From positions 186,001 to 250,000 of the IMG/VR virus record IMGVR_UViG_3300021963_000021: 64,000 nucleotides of DNA; one strand, 5' to 3'. The notes under the pieces were generated by a model that did no database searches, had not been told where the DNA came from, and was given only the letters and a program-made list of their open reading frames with translations. Made by a program: the position numbers and the translations under genes. The DNA is from a virus. Shown in pieces: positions 44,689-51,235 of the stretch. Position 1 is the stretch's first letter, and each line of letters starts with the position of its first letter.

Positions 44689-45204
44689 TTAGTCCCAATC
44701 TTCCTCACGTTGCGGAGGAACCCAAATTTTCTTGTTGCCAAGCTCGTCGTATTCAAAAGCAACACCATTAATTGTGTGAGGCTCGTTTTCGTCATACGTC
44801 CAACCAAGCACTTTCATCATCTTGTGTTTGACCATTAAGTTGGGGCTACGAAAGACTTCAGTATCACGGAAGCCCATCATTACGCCGACTTCGCAGACAG
44901 CACCCGAACGACAAACACCAGCAACACAATGTACAACAACATTCATTCGTTGTTCCATTGCGTGTTCTAGCAGTCTCACTAGTTGTTCTGCTTGCTGATC
45001 AGTGACTTTGAATTCTTCGCCCCATTTGTCATCTCGTTCTAGATCTAAGAACTCAAACTGATGAGTTTCTTTGAACTGATGCCTAGGAGTAGGAAACTCC
45101 ATAGCAGGATCTACGATCTGTATCAACATAGAGTTGATACCAGCATCAATATGATGACCTTTCGGAATGTCTGCCAACGCTACGTTTTGTATCCAAGGAT
45201 TCAT
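44689..45204 (-). CDS. Dual-specificity protein phosphatase
   Basis: Start at ATG 45204 (SD GGAG); 171 residues. The active site is HCVAGVCRSGAV (HCx5R-S), with a general acid Asp likely in FLDLERDD. Cysteine phosphatases of this class remove phosphate from Ser/Thr/Tyr or from RNA 5' ends. Here the neighbours are a release factor and RNA repair genes. A promoter at 45372-45400, inside the release factor gene, could drive it separately. Confidence 0.85.
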   Translation of the reverse strand: MNPWIQNVALADIPKGHHIDAGINSMLIQIVDPAMEFPTPRHQFKETHQFEFLDLERDDKWGEEFKVTDQQAEQLVRLLEHAMEQRMNVVVHCVAGVCRSGAVCEVGVMMGFRDTEVFRSPNLMVKHKMMKVLGWTYDENEPHTINGVAFEYDELGNKKIWVPPQREEDWD

Positions 45205-45206
45205 TG

Positions 45207-45884
45207 TTATCTCCATAGTAAGTCAAAGTTACCTTTGAGAACAGTAGAACATTTTGATCTACAACCAGTTAAATGATCTTGAACAGAGTCATCTTGGAAT
45301 CGGTAAGTGCGGATTTTATCTCCACGCATACCTGATCCTACCTGTTGGCGTCTATCACTTGCTATACTATTATTATACGATCTTTTGAGTTCTAAGTCAA
45401 TGCGCTGTTGTAAAGTTGCCATAGCTTCGTTGTAGCTATTTTGGCGACTTCGGCATTCGGCTTTGGCTATTATACCTGTAGGAAGGTGTGTGATGCGGCA
45501 GCTATTTTGGTGCTTGTTCCGAAATTGTCCACCCGCTCCTGTACCGCTGTACCATTCGATCTTGAGATCGTTTTTGGTAACAGCAACAGAGTCAGGATCT
45601 GGAGACCCGTCTATGACAGCGACGGTAACAGTTGAAGTGTGGACACGACCTTTTCGTTCGGTCGGAGGCACTCGCTGGATACGATGACCACCGGGCTCAT
45701 TATCTAAGCCTGATAGATCTACACCCTCTACAAGTATCGAACACTCGCCAGGACGTACATCTATCAGGCGGGTAGTTCAACCCAGTTTATTTCCTAGTTT
45801 TTGGTAAGCGGTCGCGAGATCACTTACGAATAGTTTACTATCTTCGCCGCCTTCTGCGGCACGGATTTCAATAGTGCGTTTCAT
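45207..45884 (-). CDS. prf: Class I release factor (RF1-type) with in-frame UGA
   Basis: ATG 45884 has a strong SD (AAGGAG, 6 nt). The protein begins KRTIEIRAAEGGEDSKLFVS, matching the RF1 segment IRAGTGGDEAALFAG, and so lacks RF1 domain 1. Codon 36 is TGA (45777-45779). The same frame continues with homologous sequence: GGHRIQRVPPTERKGRVHTS, with PPT at 73-75 in the place of the PAT anticodon-like motif, and GTGAGGQ (GGQ at 118-120). Total length is 225 codons including the UGA. Counting from the conserved Tyr27, the UGA falls where RF1 has Trp. The P-x-T tripeptide predicts recognition of UAA/UAG. A functional protein needs readthrough. Confidence 0.82.
45372..45400 (-). promoter_or_regulatory. 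Sigma-70 promoter inside the release factor gene
   Basis: TTGACT (45395-45400), 17-nt spacer, TATAAT (45372-45377). It points toward the phosphatase and RNA repair genes. Confidence 0.65.
45777..45779 (-). other. In-frame UGA codon of the release factor gene
   Basis: Context GGT-TGA-ACT. Both sides are homologous to RF1 in the same frame; both other frames meet stops within about 5 and 22 codons. Possible recoding site read by Trp tRNA. Confidence 0.75.
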
Positions 45885-46099
45885 GGTTTTCTCCTTTTAT
45901 ACCAACTGTACTTGTCACCATTTGGTAACAGACCGTTGTTAACAGAATCGGCGCCAAAGACGCCGACTATTTCCATACCGTCACCGTTTATGGTAACAAG
46001 TATGCCTAATTCTTTTGCGAAAGCCATTGCTTCCGATAGATCTTTTACTGCTTCCACACAACCTCTACCCGTTGTGTCATTCCATTTTACTTCATACAT
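45881..46099 (-). CDS. Small protein, unknown
   Basis: 72 residues, mixed composition, ending YSWYKRRKP. Its TGA overlaps the release factor ATG (ATGA). An ATAAATA element (46104-46110) lies immediately before the start, so a leaderless late transcript is possible. No family recognised. Confidence 0.5.
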   Translation of the reverse strand: MYEVKWNDTTGRGCVEAVKDLSEAMAFAKELGILVTINGDGMEIVGVFGADSVNNGLLPNGDKYSWYKRRKP

Positions 46100-46110
46100 T
46101 CTTTATTTAT

Positions 46111-46188
46111 TGGCCTGCCCGGAGGGATTCGAACCCCCGACCCACAGCTTAGAAGGCTGTTGCTCTAATCCTGCTGAGCTACGGGCAG
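46111..46188 (-). tRNA. tRNA-Arg (anticodon TCT)
   Basis: Cloverleaf with acceptor CTGCCCG/CGGGCAG, anticodon loop CTTCTAA and encoded CCA. Reads AGA. Confidence 0.93.
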
Positions 46189-46193
46189 AAATT

Positions 46194-46269
46194 TGGAGCG
46201 GGAGACGAGTCTCGAACTCGCGACATCTTGCTTGGAAGGCAAGTGCTCTACCAACTGAGCTACTCCCGC
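46194..46269 (-). tRNA. tRNA-Gly (TCC)
   Basis: Acceptor GCGGGAG/CTCCCGC, anticodon stem CTTGC/GCAAG, loop CTTCCAA, encoded CCA. Reads GGA. Confidence 0.95.
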
Positions 46270-46275
46270 AATGTC

Positions 46276-46479
46276 TTAGGTTGGAAAATATTTTTCCATA
46301 ACTTCCAATTTGTCCATATACTCAGCAATCTGAGCGACTTCTTTTTCGATAGCATCCATAATATCACTGTGTTCGTGGATTGCTGTTGGGTTGTTCAGCA
46401 TCACTTCGACATTCATTTTATGTTTAGTGATGTGTGATCGAAAGTGTTCTTTCGATGCTTCAATGAGTTCTTTACGCAT
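46276..46479 (-). CDS. Small helical protein
   Basis: 67 residues from ATG 46479, mainly helical (EHFRSHITKHKMNVEVML, EKEVAQIAEYMDKLEVM). The ATG overlaps the TAA of the upstream gene. A gene between two tRNA groups; unknown function. Confidence 0.55.
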   Translation of the reverse strand: MRKELIEASKEHFRSHITKHKMNVEVMLNNPTAIHEHSDIMDAIEKEVAQIAEYMDKLEVMEKYFPT

Positions 46480-46736
46480 TATGAGTTCACCGTTTCGCTG
46501 TTTTGCTTCGAATTCCACTCTTGTTTGGCCTTTTGATAGGCGTCTTCGCTTAGGCCATGCCAACCAATACAGTCGCCTGTAGGACTACGACCACAACCGC
46601 AAGTACCTTTTTTCATATCTTCAACTTTTGGAGTCACTTTGTCTTTCCTAAAAATTAAATCGTAATTGTTGTTAAACGCTTTCGATGATGCTCTTGATTG
46701 TATAGCATCACCAGTTATATCGTTTCTTGCTACCAT
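46479..46736 (-). CDS. Small cysteine-rich protein
   Basis: 85 residues. The N-terminus ARNDITGDAIQSR is distinctive, and CGCGRSPTGDCIGWHGL is a compact Cys/His cluster that could bind zinc. No enzyme motif. TAATG coupling to the gene downstream. Confidence 0.6.
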   Translation of the reverse strand: MVARNDITGDAIQSRASSKAFNNNYDLIFRKDKVTPKVEDMKKGTCGCGRSPTGDCIGWHGLSEDAYQKAKQEWNSKQNSETVNS

Positions 46737-46752
46737 CTACATATCCTCAAAT

Positions 46753-46831
46753 TGGTCCGGGAAGTGGGATTCGAACTCACGATCTCCTGCTCCCAAAGCA
46801 GGCGCTTTAAGCCAGACTAAGCTACACCCGG
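46753..46831 (-). tRNA. tRNA-Pro (TGG)
   Basis: Anticodon stem CCTGC/GCAGG, loop TTTGGGA, T arm GTGAG-TTCGAAT-CCCAC, encoded CCA. Acceptor has one T-T mismatch at 6:67. Reads CCA. Confidence 0.92.
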
Positions 46832-46835
46832 AAAT

Positions 46836-46909
46836 TGGTTGCGGGTCCTGGAATCGAACCAAGGACTAGAGCTTATGAGACTCTCGAGATACCCCTTCTC
46901 CAACCCGCT
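46836..46909 (-). tRNA. tRNA-Met or tRNA-Ile2 (CAT)
   Basis: Anticodon loop CTCATAA. Acceptor AGCGGGT/ACCCGCA with an A1-A72 mismatch; encoded CCA. The anticodon stem lacks the GGG/CCC of initiators. A second CAT tRNA is at 50001, so one may be an AUA-reading tRNA-Ile whose C34 is modified to lysidine. Confidence 0.85.
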
Positions 46910-46916
46910 ATAAACC

Positions 46917-47492
46917 TTATAGGATTCCTTCTTTGGTCAGTGTTGCTACTGCTTCATCGCTTAGAGGAATCTCTGTCTTAATGTTAAGTTCAAGGACTTC
47001 GTCATTGATCTTTTGTTTCTGCTTGCGTAGATTGCTAAGTTCAGTCTTGAACTTGTCAATGTCTCCTGTGCTGAGCACAGAAGTGTCTACGGTATCACTG
47101 TAGCCGTAAATGCTACGACGACTAGTTTCGTTCTTGTCGTTGCGTATCTTATCCAACTTGCCGTTGATTACGACCAAGTCAGCGACTGGTGCGTGTCTGA
47201 CCATTGCTTCTAGCTGACTGATACGCTTGTCAATGAAAGCCGCACGAGTCAACAACAGGTCGATTCCGCTCTGGGCGTTTGCCGCACCTACTAGGCCGCG
47301 GATGTTATATTGCGCAGCCAACAACAGGCCACGACGCTGATCGTTTTCCAACAGCTTCTTGTTGGCAGCATCAATTTCGGCCTTTGCGTCCTGGAACTCA
47401 TTAAGCTGGACATCCAACTTAATATCGATATTTTTCAAAGCATCGCTGATGCTGTTCTGGACTACGTTTGCTTTACGAAGAGTGATGTTCAT
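46917..47492 (-). CDS. Coiled-coil early protein, unknown
   Basis: 191 residues, nearly all helical with heptad-like segments (FQDAKAEIDAANKKLLEND, FKTELSNLRKQKQKINDEV). No membrane segment. Start at ATG 47492, 24 nt after the -10 of a perfect sigma-70 promoter. The tRNA genes downstream are probably on the same transcript. Function unknown. Confidence 0.6.
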   Translation of the reverse strand: MNITLRKANVVQNSISDALKNIDIKLDVQLNEFQDAKAEIDAANKKLLENDQRRGLLLAAQYNIRGLVGAANAQSGIDLLLTRAAFIDKRISQLEAMVRHAPVADLVVINGKLDKIRNDKNETSRRSIYGYSDTVDTSVLSTGDIDKFKTELSNLRKQKQKINDEVLELNIKTEIPLSDEAVATLTKEGIL

Positions 47493-47515
47493 GTGTTTTT
47501 CCTTATGATTTATCT

Positions 47516-47544
47516 ATTATACTGCCTTGACATGCTGTTGTCAA
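47516..47544 (-). promoter_or_regulatory. Consensus sigma-70 promoter
   Basis: TTGACA (47539-47544), 17-nt spacer, TATAAT (47516-47521). Drives the coiled-coil gene and the tRNAs beyond it. Confidence 0.85.
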
Positions 47545-47562
47545 CAAAAAAATGACGGATCG

Positions 47563-47789
47563 GTAAAAGGTCAAGTAATAGACCGGACAATAGACAGTGG
47601 AAGGTTTGTAATCTTCCTATGACAATGTACAAGGTACAAAGCACAGAGGTCTATATATTTCCGATTAACAAATGACATTCTATTAGGGATCGGATCACAT
47701 AAACACGGACAGTTTTCAAGACTGTTTGCGTTAAGTTCGGATTAGGCTTGGAGCCTAAGCCATTTTGTCCATCCTCATCTACCTTTTAC
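47563..47789 (-). ncRNA. Structured spacer RNA between tRNA-Thr and promoter
   Basis: No gene is visible. A 9-bp closing helix (GTAAAAGGT 47781-47789 with ACCTTTTAC 47563-47571, as read on the minus strand) encloses several hairpins. These include GGCTT-N7-AAGCC, an anticodon-arm-like ACAGT-CTTGAAA-ACTGT, a GGAAG/CTTCC hairpin and ATAGACC/GGTCTAT. Probably a structured RNA of unknown class. Confidence 0.4.
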
Positions 47790-47821
47790 TTCACCGGCTA
47801 GTTTTAATAAACTAGCAAAAC

Positions 47822-47897
47822 TGGTGCCGGTTGTCGGATTCGAACTGACCACATCCGCCTTACAAGAGCGGCGCTCTACCTAATGAGCTAAACCGGC
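47822..47897 (-). tRNA. tRNA-Thr (TGT)
   Basis: Acceptor GCCGGTT/AACCGGC, loop CTTGTAA, encoded CCA. Reads ACA. Confidence 0.95.
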
Positions 47898-47920
47898 ATA
47901 AAACTATATATCAAACAACT

Positions 47921-48012
47921 TGGCGGAGATAGTTGGATTCGAACCAACGGTAGAGTTTAACCCCTACGACGGTTTAGCAAACCGCTGCCTTCAGCCACTC
48001 AGCCATATCTCC
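47921..48012 (-). tRNA. tRNA-Ser (GCT)
   Basis: Acceptor GGAGATA/TATCTCC, loop TTGCTAA, long variable arm, encoded CCA. Reads AGC/AGU. Confidence 0.94.
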
Positions 48013-48016
48013 GTAT

Positions 48017-48106
48017 TGGCGGAAGCGGTGAGATTCGAACTCACGGAACATTTCTGTTCGTCGGTTTTCAAGACCGGTGCAATCAGCCAGACTCTGCCAC
48101 ACTTCC
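48017..48106 (-). tRNA. tRNA-Ser (TGA)
   Basis: Acceptor GGAAGTG/CGCTTCC, loop CTTGAAA, long variable arm, encoded CCA. Reads UCA. Confidence 0.94.
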
Positions 48107-48111
48107 ATAAA

Positions 48112-48187
48112 TGGTAGGTCCTGACAGTCTCGAACTGCCGACATCCGCCGTGTAAAGGCGGCGCTCTACCAACTGAGCTAAGGACCC
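48112..48187 (-). tRNA. tRNA-Val (TAC)
   Basis: Acceptor GGGTCCT/AGGACCT, anticodon stem CCGCC/GGCGG, loop TTTACAC, encoded CCA. Reads GUA. Confidence 0.94.
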
Positions 48188-48189
48188 AA

Positions 48190-49254
48190 AAGATCTATTC
48201 TGAAACACACTGGCTGTTGCTTGTCATTGTCTTTAACTACCTCTCGGTGGCGGTAGACCAATGTGTTTTAGAATAGTGTTAAGACTGAGATTACATCTTA
48301 ACCATAAGCACCTCTAGCATTACCGTACACCTTGCGAGCATACGTTCTCTAGATATCCACTGAGCCCTATTGCTAGGTATCCCAGTCTGCTTACAGTATC
48401 GCCGTTTTAAGTCAGGCAGTAGACTTGACGCCATATGCTATTCTACACCATCTATCCCGTTAACCTTGCGAGCTATTCGAGTGCGCTAACACTCTACGAA
48501 ACTTCCAGTATAAACTAATGTCACCTTGCGAGCTTCATTAGACTTGATTGTGTTACCACTCAAGTATTAGATACTTTTCACATATGACCGAGGCAGTCTT
48601 TGCGTTTTTGTTTAATGGCTGGAGTTGAACCAGCAACATTCTGTTTAATAGACAGACGATCTACCATTGATCTACATTGCAACCTACCGTGATGAGCTAC
48701 CTCTGTTGCTGTATACTCTTTTGGAATACACAATACAACTCACCACATACCTTTCCTCTCGCGGAGTAATCAGTGATGTTTCACGACCAGTGTCCTGCGT
48801 CAAAACAGTCCACCGCCCATTTACATTGCGCTAAAGCCCTTAGGAGCGACCCCTCGGACAATAACACTACCCTTTCTCATACCAGTTAATAAGTTGGTTT
48901 TGTATGGAAGTCAGCACCACCTGTTACTTTTCACGCACCCTGGTTCCCTTGCGGGCCAGTCGATACGCATTCTTCCCCATACACTTACTTGGCTGTTACA
49001 TCCACCGGTTTTGTCAGTGAACGCATCCTCACGGATGTGAGCAGGCTTGTTTACACGAACCATTGCTGGCGCTAGTATGTAGGCATTCTAGCTTTGGGTC
49101 GATCGCTCGACTTATTCTTCGTAGACGGCGGACCGCCTACAGGATGATAAACCACCCTAGAATTTTTAAACCATATAAAAACACACTCACGGACATGGCT
49201 TGTTGGATGCAGCCTGCCTAACCGAACCAACTTCGGCAGTGTGTTTTTATATGG
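48190..49254 (-). ncRNA. Large ornate structured RNA candidate (GOLLD/ROOL-like)
   Basis: About 1.06 kb without a coding frame, between tRNA-Leu and tRNA-Val. At the 5' end (minus strand) a perfect 17-bp helix (49171-49187 with 49238-49254) holds two hairpins. Their loops GTTGG and CCAAC are complementary and could kiss (49222-49236 and 49197-49214). The 3' end has a 19-bp helix with two mismatches (about 48194-48212 with 48259-48277). In the middle the 11-mer GCTCGCAAGGT occurs three times, near 48333, 48468 and 48528, two of them in clear hairpin loops. A degenerate tRNA-like domain lies inside (48611-48681). Large RNAs of the GOLLD and ROOL classes occur in phage tRNA arrays and GOLLD can contain a tRNA. 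Class assignment is inference. Confidence 0.55.
48611..48681 (-). tRNA. Degenerate tRNA-like element (ATT anticodon)
   Basis: A D arm (GATC/GATC), an anticodon arm (TCTGT-CTATTAA-ACAGA) and a T arm (GCTGG-TTCAACT-CCAGC) are present. The acceptor pairs in only 5 of 7 positions and there is no CCA, unlike the canonical tRNAs here. An ATT anticodon is unusual in bacteria and a normal tRNA-Asn(GTT) exists at 49755. Likely a pseudo-tRNA or a domain of the large structured RNA. Confidence 0.5.
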
Positions 49255-49335
49255 TGCCCCAACCGAGACTTGAACTCGGACGCACTAGGCACTGGCTTCT
49301 AAGACCAGCGTGTCTACCAATTCCACCATCGGGGC
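49252..49335 (-). tRNA. tRNA-Leu (TAG)
   Basis: Acceptor GCCCCGA/TTGGGGC, anticodon stem CTGGT/GCCAG, loop CTTAGAA, long variable arm, encoded CCA. Reads CUA. Its CCA end overlaps the first helix of the large structured RNA. Confidence 0.94.
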
Positions 49336-49393
49336 AATGTTTGTCTAACAATGTTAAAGAGCGTTACGCTGTTTTGTTTAACAGCATATGTAT

Positions 49394-49422
49394 ATTATAT
49401 CTTCTAACTGCCGCTGTGTCAA
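49394..49422 (-). promoter_or_regulatory. Consensus sigma-70 promoter
   Basis: TTGACA (49417-49422), 17-nt spacer, TATAAT (49394-49399). Drives tRNA-Leu(TAG), the large structured RNA and the tRNAs downstream. Confidence 0.85.
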
Positions 49423-49452
49423 CACATTCTGGACATATTAGAAAATATTTTT

Positions 49453-49526
49453 TGGTGCCCAGACCAAGAATTGAACTTGGAATAATCGCTTATCAAGCGA
49501 CCGTTATACCATTTAACTATCCGGGC
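49453..49526 (-). tRNA. tRNA-Ile (GAT)
   Basis: Acceptor GCCCGGA/TCTGGGC, loop TTGATAA, encoded CCA. Reads AUC/AUU. Confidence 0.94.
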
Positions 49527-49535
49527 ATATTGAAT

Positions 49536-49750
49536 TTGTTGTAGTAGTGCCACCATCGTTATTGGCACCATTCACCTGGATTAACAAAGCCCGGGCAGGA
49601 CTCGGTACGTCACTTGGGATACTAGTCCAGTTAGCAACCAATCTGCGCCGATCTTCCGATCAGCCGGGAGTTGAACCCGTCCCCTTCTACTATTTCGGTA
49701 GTTCGAACTTACCTAGATAGCGTGACATTCTCTTGCTGACACTACAACAA
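49536..49750 (-). ncRNA. Structured spacer RNA between tRNA-Asn and tRNA-Ile
   Basis: A perfect 10-bp closing helix (49536-49545 with 49741-49750) fills the gap between two tRNAs. Inside are a T-arm-like CGGG-TTCAACT-CCCG hairpin (near 49672), a CTAC/GTAG hairpin and GTGCCA/TGGCAC. It carries AGCAAGAGAAT (49727-49737), also found in the next structured spacer. No coding frame. Confidence 0.45.
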
Positions 49751-49754
49751 AACT

Positions 49755-49829
49755 TGGCTCCCCAGGGTGGGATCGAACCACCGACAAACGGATTAACAGT
49801 CCGCTACTCTACCTCTGAGCTACTAGGGA
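49755..49829 (-). tRNA. tRNA-Asn (GTT)
   Basis: Acceptor TCCCTAG/CTGGGGA, loop CTGTTAA, encoded CCA. Reads AAC/AAU. Confidence 0.94.
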
Positions 49830-49835
49830 ATAAAT

Positions 49836-49910
49836 TGGTGGAGGATAGCGGAATCGAACCGCTGACTCAAGCGTGCAAGGCTAGTGTTTTCCCAATTAGA
49901 CTAATCCCCC
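49836..49910 (-). tRNA. tRNA-Ala (TGC)
   Basis: Acceptor GGGGGAT/ATCCTCC, loop CTTGCAC, one T-T mismatch in the anticodon stem, encoded CCA. Reads GCA. Confidence 0.92.
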
Positions 49911-49914
49911 AAAT

Positions 49915-49990
49915 TGGCGCCTCGTAGGGGAGTCGAACCCCTGTGTTCCGCTAGACAGGCGGGCATAATAGACCGTTATATGAACGAGGC
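49915..49990 (-). tRNA. tRNA-Asp (GTC)
   Basis: Acceptor GCCTCGT/ACGAGGC, loop CTGTCTA, encoded CCA. Reads GAC/GAU. Confidence 0.94.
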
Positions 49991-50000
49991 AAAACTTGTT

Positions 50001-50076
50001 TGGTAGCAGTAGTTGGACTCGAACCAACGATAAACACCGTATGAAGGTGCCGCATTAGCCGCTATGCTATACTGCC
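50001..50076 (-). tRNA. tRNA-Met (CAT)
   Basis: Acceptor GGCAGTA/TACTGCT, loop TTCATAC, encoded CCA. Elongator-type by lack of initiator stem features. Confidence 0.9.
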
Positions 50077-50080
50077 ATAT

Positions 50081-50225
50081 CCATTTAGAAGTAACACAGT
50101 TTACTATTCTCTTGCTACCGAATGTGTAGTACCTTACAGGTCTACGTTACTAGTATCATCGGCTTTCCGCTTCGAACAAGGTTAGGTCTGATCATGACCC
50201 GACGAGCTGTGTTACTACTAAATGG
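50081..50225 (-). ncRNA. Structured spacer RNA between tRNA-Lys and tRNA-Met
   Basis: An 18-bp closing helix with one A-A mismatch (50081-50099 with 50207-50225) occupies nearly the whole spacer. The interior holds ACCTT/AAGGT and smaller hairpins and the shared AGCAAGAGAAT (50106-50116). No coding frame. Confidence 0.5.
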
Positions 50226-50228
50226 TAA

Positions 50229-50305
50229 TGGTGTGCCCTCTGGGATTCGAACCCAGGACCCTCTGATTAAAAGTCAGATGCTCTAACCTACTGAGCTAAG
50301 GGCAC
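50229..50305 (-). tRNA. tRNA-Lys (TTT)
   Basis: Acceptor GTGCCCT/AGGGCAC, anticodon stem TCTGA/TCAGA, loop CTTTTAA, encoded CCA. Reads AAA. Confidence 0.95.
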
Positions 50306-50360
50306 AATCGTTTACCAGATTTACCATCATCTCCCATGGTAATTTCCTCCTTAAAAAACT

Positions 50361-50436
<76 letters not shown>

Positions 50437-50442
50437 ATTATA

Positions 50443-50518
50443 TGGTACACGGTACGGGAATCGAACCCGTCTTTCCGCCTTGAAAGGGCAGCGTCCTCAA
50501 CCGATAGACGAACCGTGC
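50443..50518 (-). tRNA. tRNA-Glu (TTC)
   Basis: Acceptor GCACGGT/ACCGTGT, loop CTTTCAA, encoded CCA. Reads GAA. Confidence 0.94.
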
Positions 50519-50546
50519 GTAAAAAATTTTCAATTGTCAAAGAACG

Positions 50547-50623
50547 TGGAGCACAGGGTGGGACTCGAACCCACGAATCAACAGTTTTGCAGACTGCGCC
50601 ATTGGCCTCTCTGGTACCTGTGC
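50547..50623 (-). tRNA. tRNA-Cys (GCA)
   Basis: Acceptor GCACAGG/CCTGTGC, loop CTGCAAA, encoded CCA. First tRNA after the promoter at 50638. Confidence 0.94.
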
Positions 50624-50637
50624 GTTAAAGTCTATCA

Positions 50638-50666
50638 AGTATATGATAAATCAAACAGCTTGTCAA
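50638..50666 (-). promoter_or_regulatory. Consensus sigma-70 promoter for tRNAs
   Basis: TTGACA (50661-50666), 17-nt spacer, TATACT (50638-50643). Transcription would start about 8 nt before tRNA-Cys. Confidence 0.85.
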
Positions 50667-50751
50667 CTACTATTTTAGGTTTTTGTCGATGATGATCATC
50701 AAAACCGCTAACATGATTAGAACTGCCAATGCCCCATGTGAGTCTCCTTGT

Positions 50752-50825
50752 TGGTGCTCTAGCCAAGAATTGAACTTGAAATTCAGTCTTACCAAGACTG
50801 TGTTATACCATTTAACTACAAGAGC
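50752..50825 (-). tRNA. tRNA-Thr (GGT)
   Basis: Anticodon stem CAGTC/GACTG, loop TTGGTAA, encoded CCA; acceptor has one T-T mismatch. Reads ACC/ACU. Confidence 0.92.
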
Positions 50826-50826
50826 A

Positions 50827-50905
50827 TGGTACCCCTGCTCAGATTTGAACTGAGAACAACTTCTCCTTTTGAGAGAGACGACTTTACCAATTTGTCCACA
50901 GGGGC
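50827..50905 (-). tRNA. tRNA-Leu (CAA), reduced variable arm
   Basis: Acceptor GCCCCTG/CAGGGGT, anticodon stem TCTCT/GGAGA, loop CTCAAAA, encoded CCA. Sequence resembles tRNA-Leu but the variable region is only about 7 nt rather than a long arm. Confidence 0.8.
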
Positions 50906-50911
50906 ATACTT

Positions 50912-50987
50912 TGGTGCTGCCTCCTGGGATCGAACCAGGTTCCTCGGTTCTTCAGACCGGTGCTATGACCACATCAGCTAAAGCAGC
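50912..50987 (-). tRNA. tRNA-Phe (GAA)
   Basis: Acceptor GCTGCTT/AGGCAGC, anticodon loop CTGAAGA, encoded CCA. Reads UUC/UUU. Confidence 0.94.
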
Positions 50988-50997
50988 ATTTAATCTT

Positions 50998-51072
50998 TGG
51001 TGGATCTTGTAGGATTTGAACCTACGACCAACAGCGTGTCGAGCTGCTACTCTACCACTGAGCTAAAGATCC
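50998..51072 (-). tRNA. tRNA-Val (GAC) with C at position 33
   Basis: Acceptor GGATCTT/AAGATCC, anticodon stem GCAGC/GCTGT, loop TCGACAC, encoded CCA. Position 33 is C instead of the near-universal U. Confidence 0.8.
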
Positions 51073-51073
51073 T

Positions 51074-51147
51074 TGGGGTGAAACCGGGAATCGAACCCTG
51101 TCTACCTGTTTCACAGACAGGTGTGCGACCACTACACTAGTAACACC
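51074..51147 (-). tRNA. tRNA-His (GTG)
   Basis: Loop CTGTGAA, anticodon stem CCTGT/ACAGG, and the His-type GGTG...CACCCCA ends. The acceptor has mismatches. It begins 1 nt from the preceding tRNA. Confidence 0.88.
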
Positions 51148-51152
51148 ATTAT

Positions 51153-51229
51153 TGGCCGGCCCGGAGAGACTCGAACTCCCAACCTCTAGTTTCGAAGACT
51201 AGCACTCTAATCCATTGAGTTACGGACCG
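51153..51229 (-). tRNA. tRNA-Arg (TCG)
   Basis: Acceptor CGGTCCG/CGGGCCG, anticodon stem CTAGT/ACTAG, loop CTTCGAA, encoded CCA. Reads CGA. Confidence 0.94.
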
Positions 51230-51235
51230 ATAACT

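Noticed and set aside
45207-45884. A +1 frameshift at the UGA as in bacterial prfB
   Set aside because: The homologous sequence continues in the same frame; the two other frames stop after about 5 and 22 codons, before any release factor motif.
49200-49544. Plus-strand protein genes in the tRNA region
   Set aside because: Such frames lie opposite tRNA genes, where the T arm and acceptor create open frames by chance.
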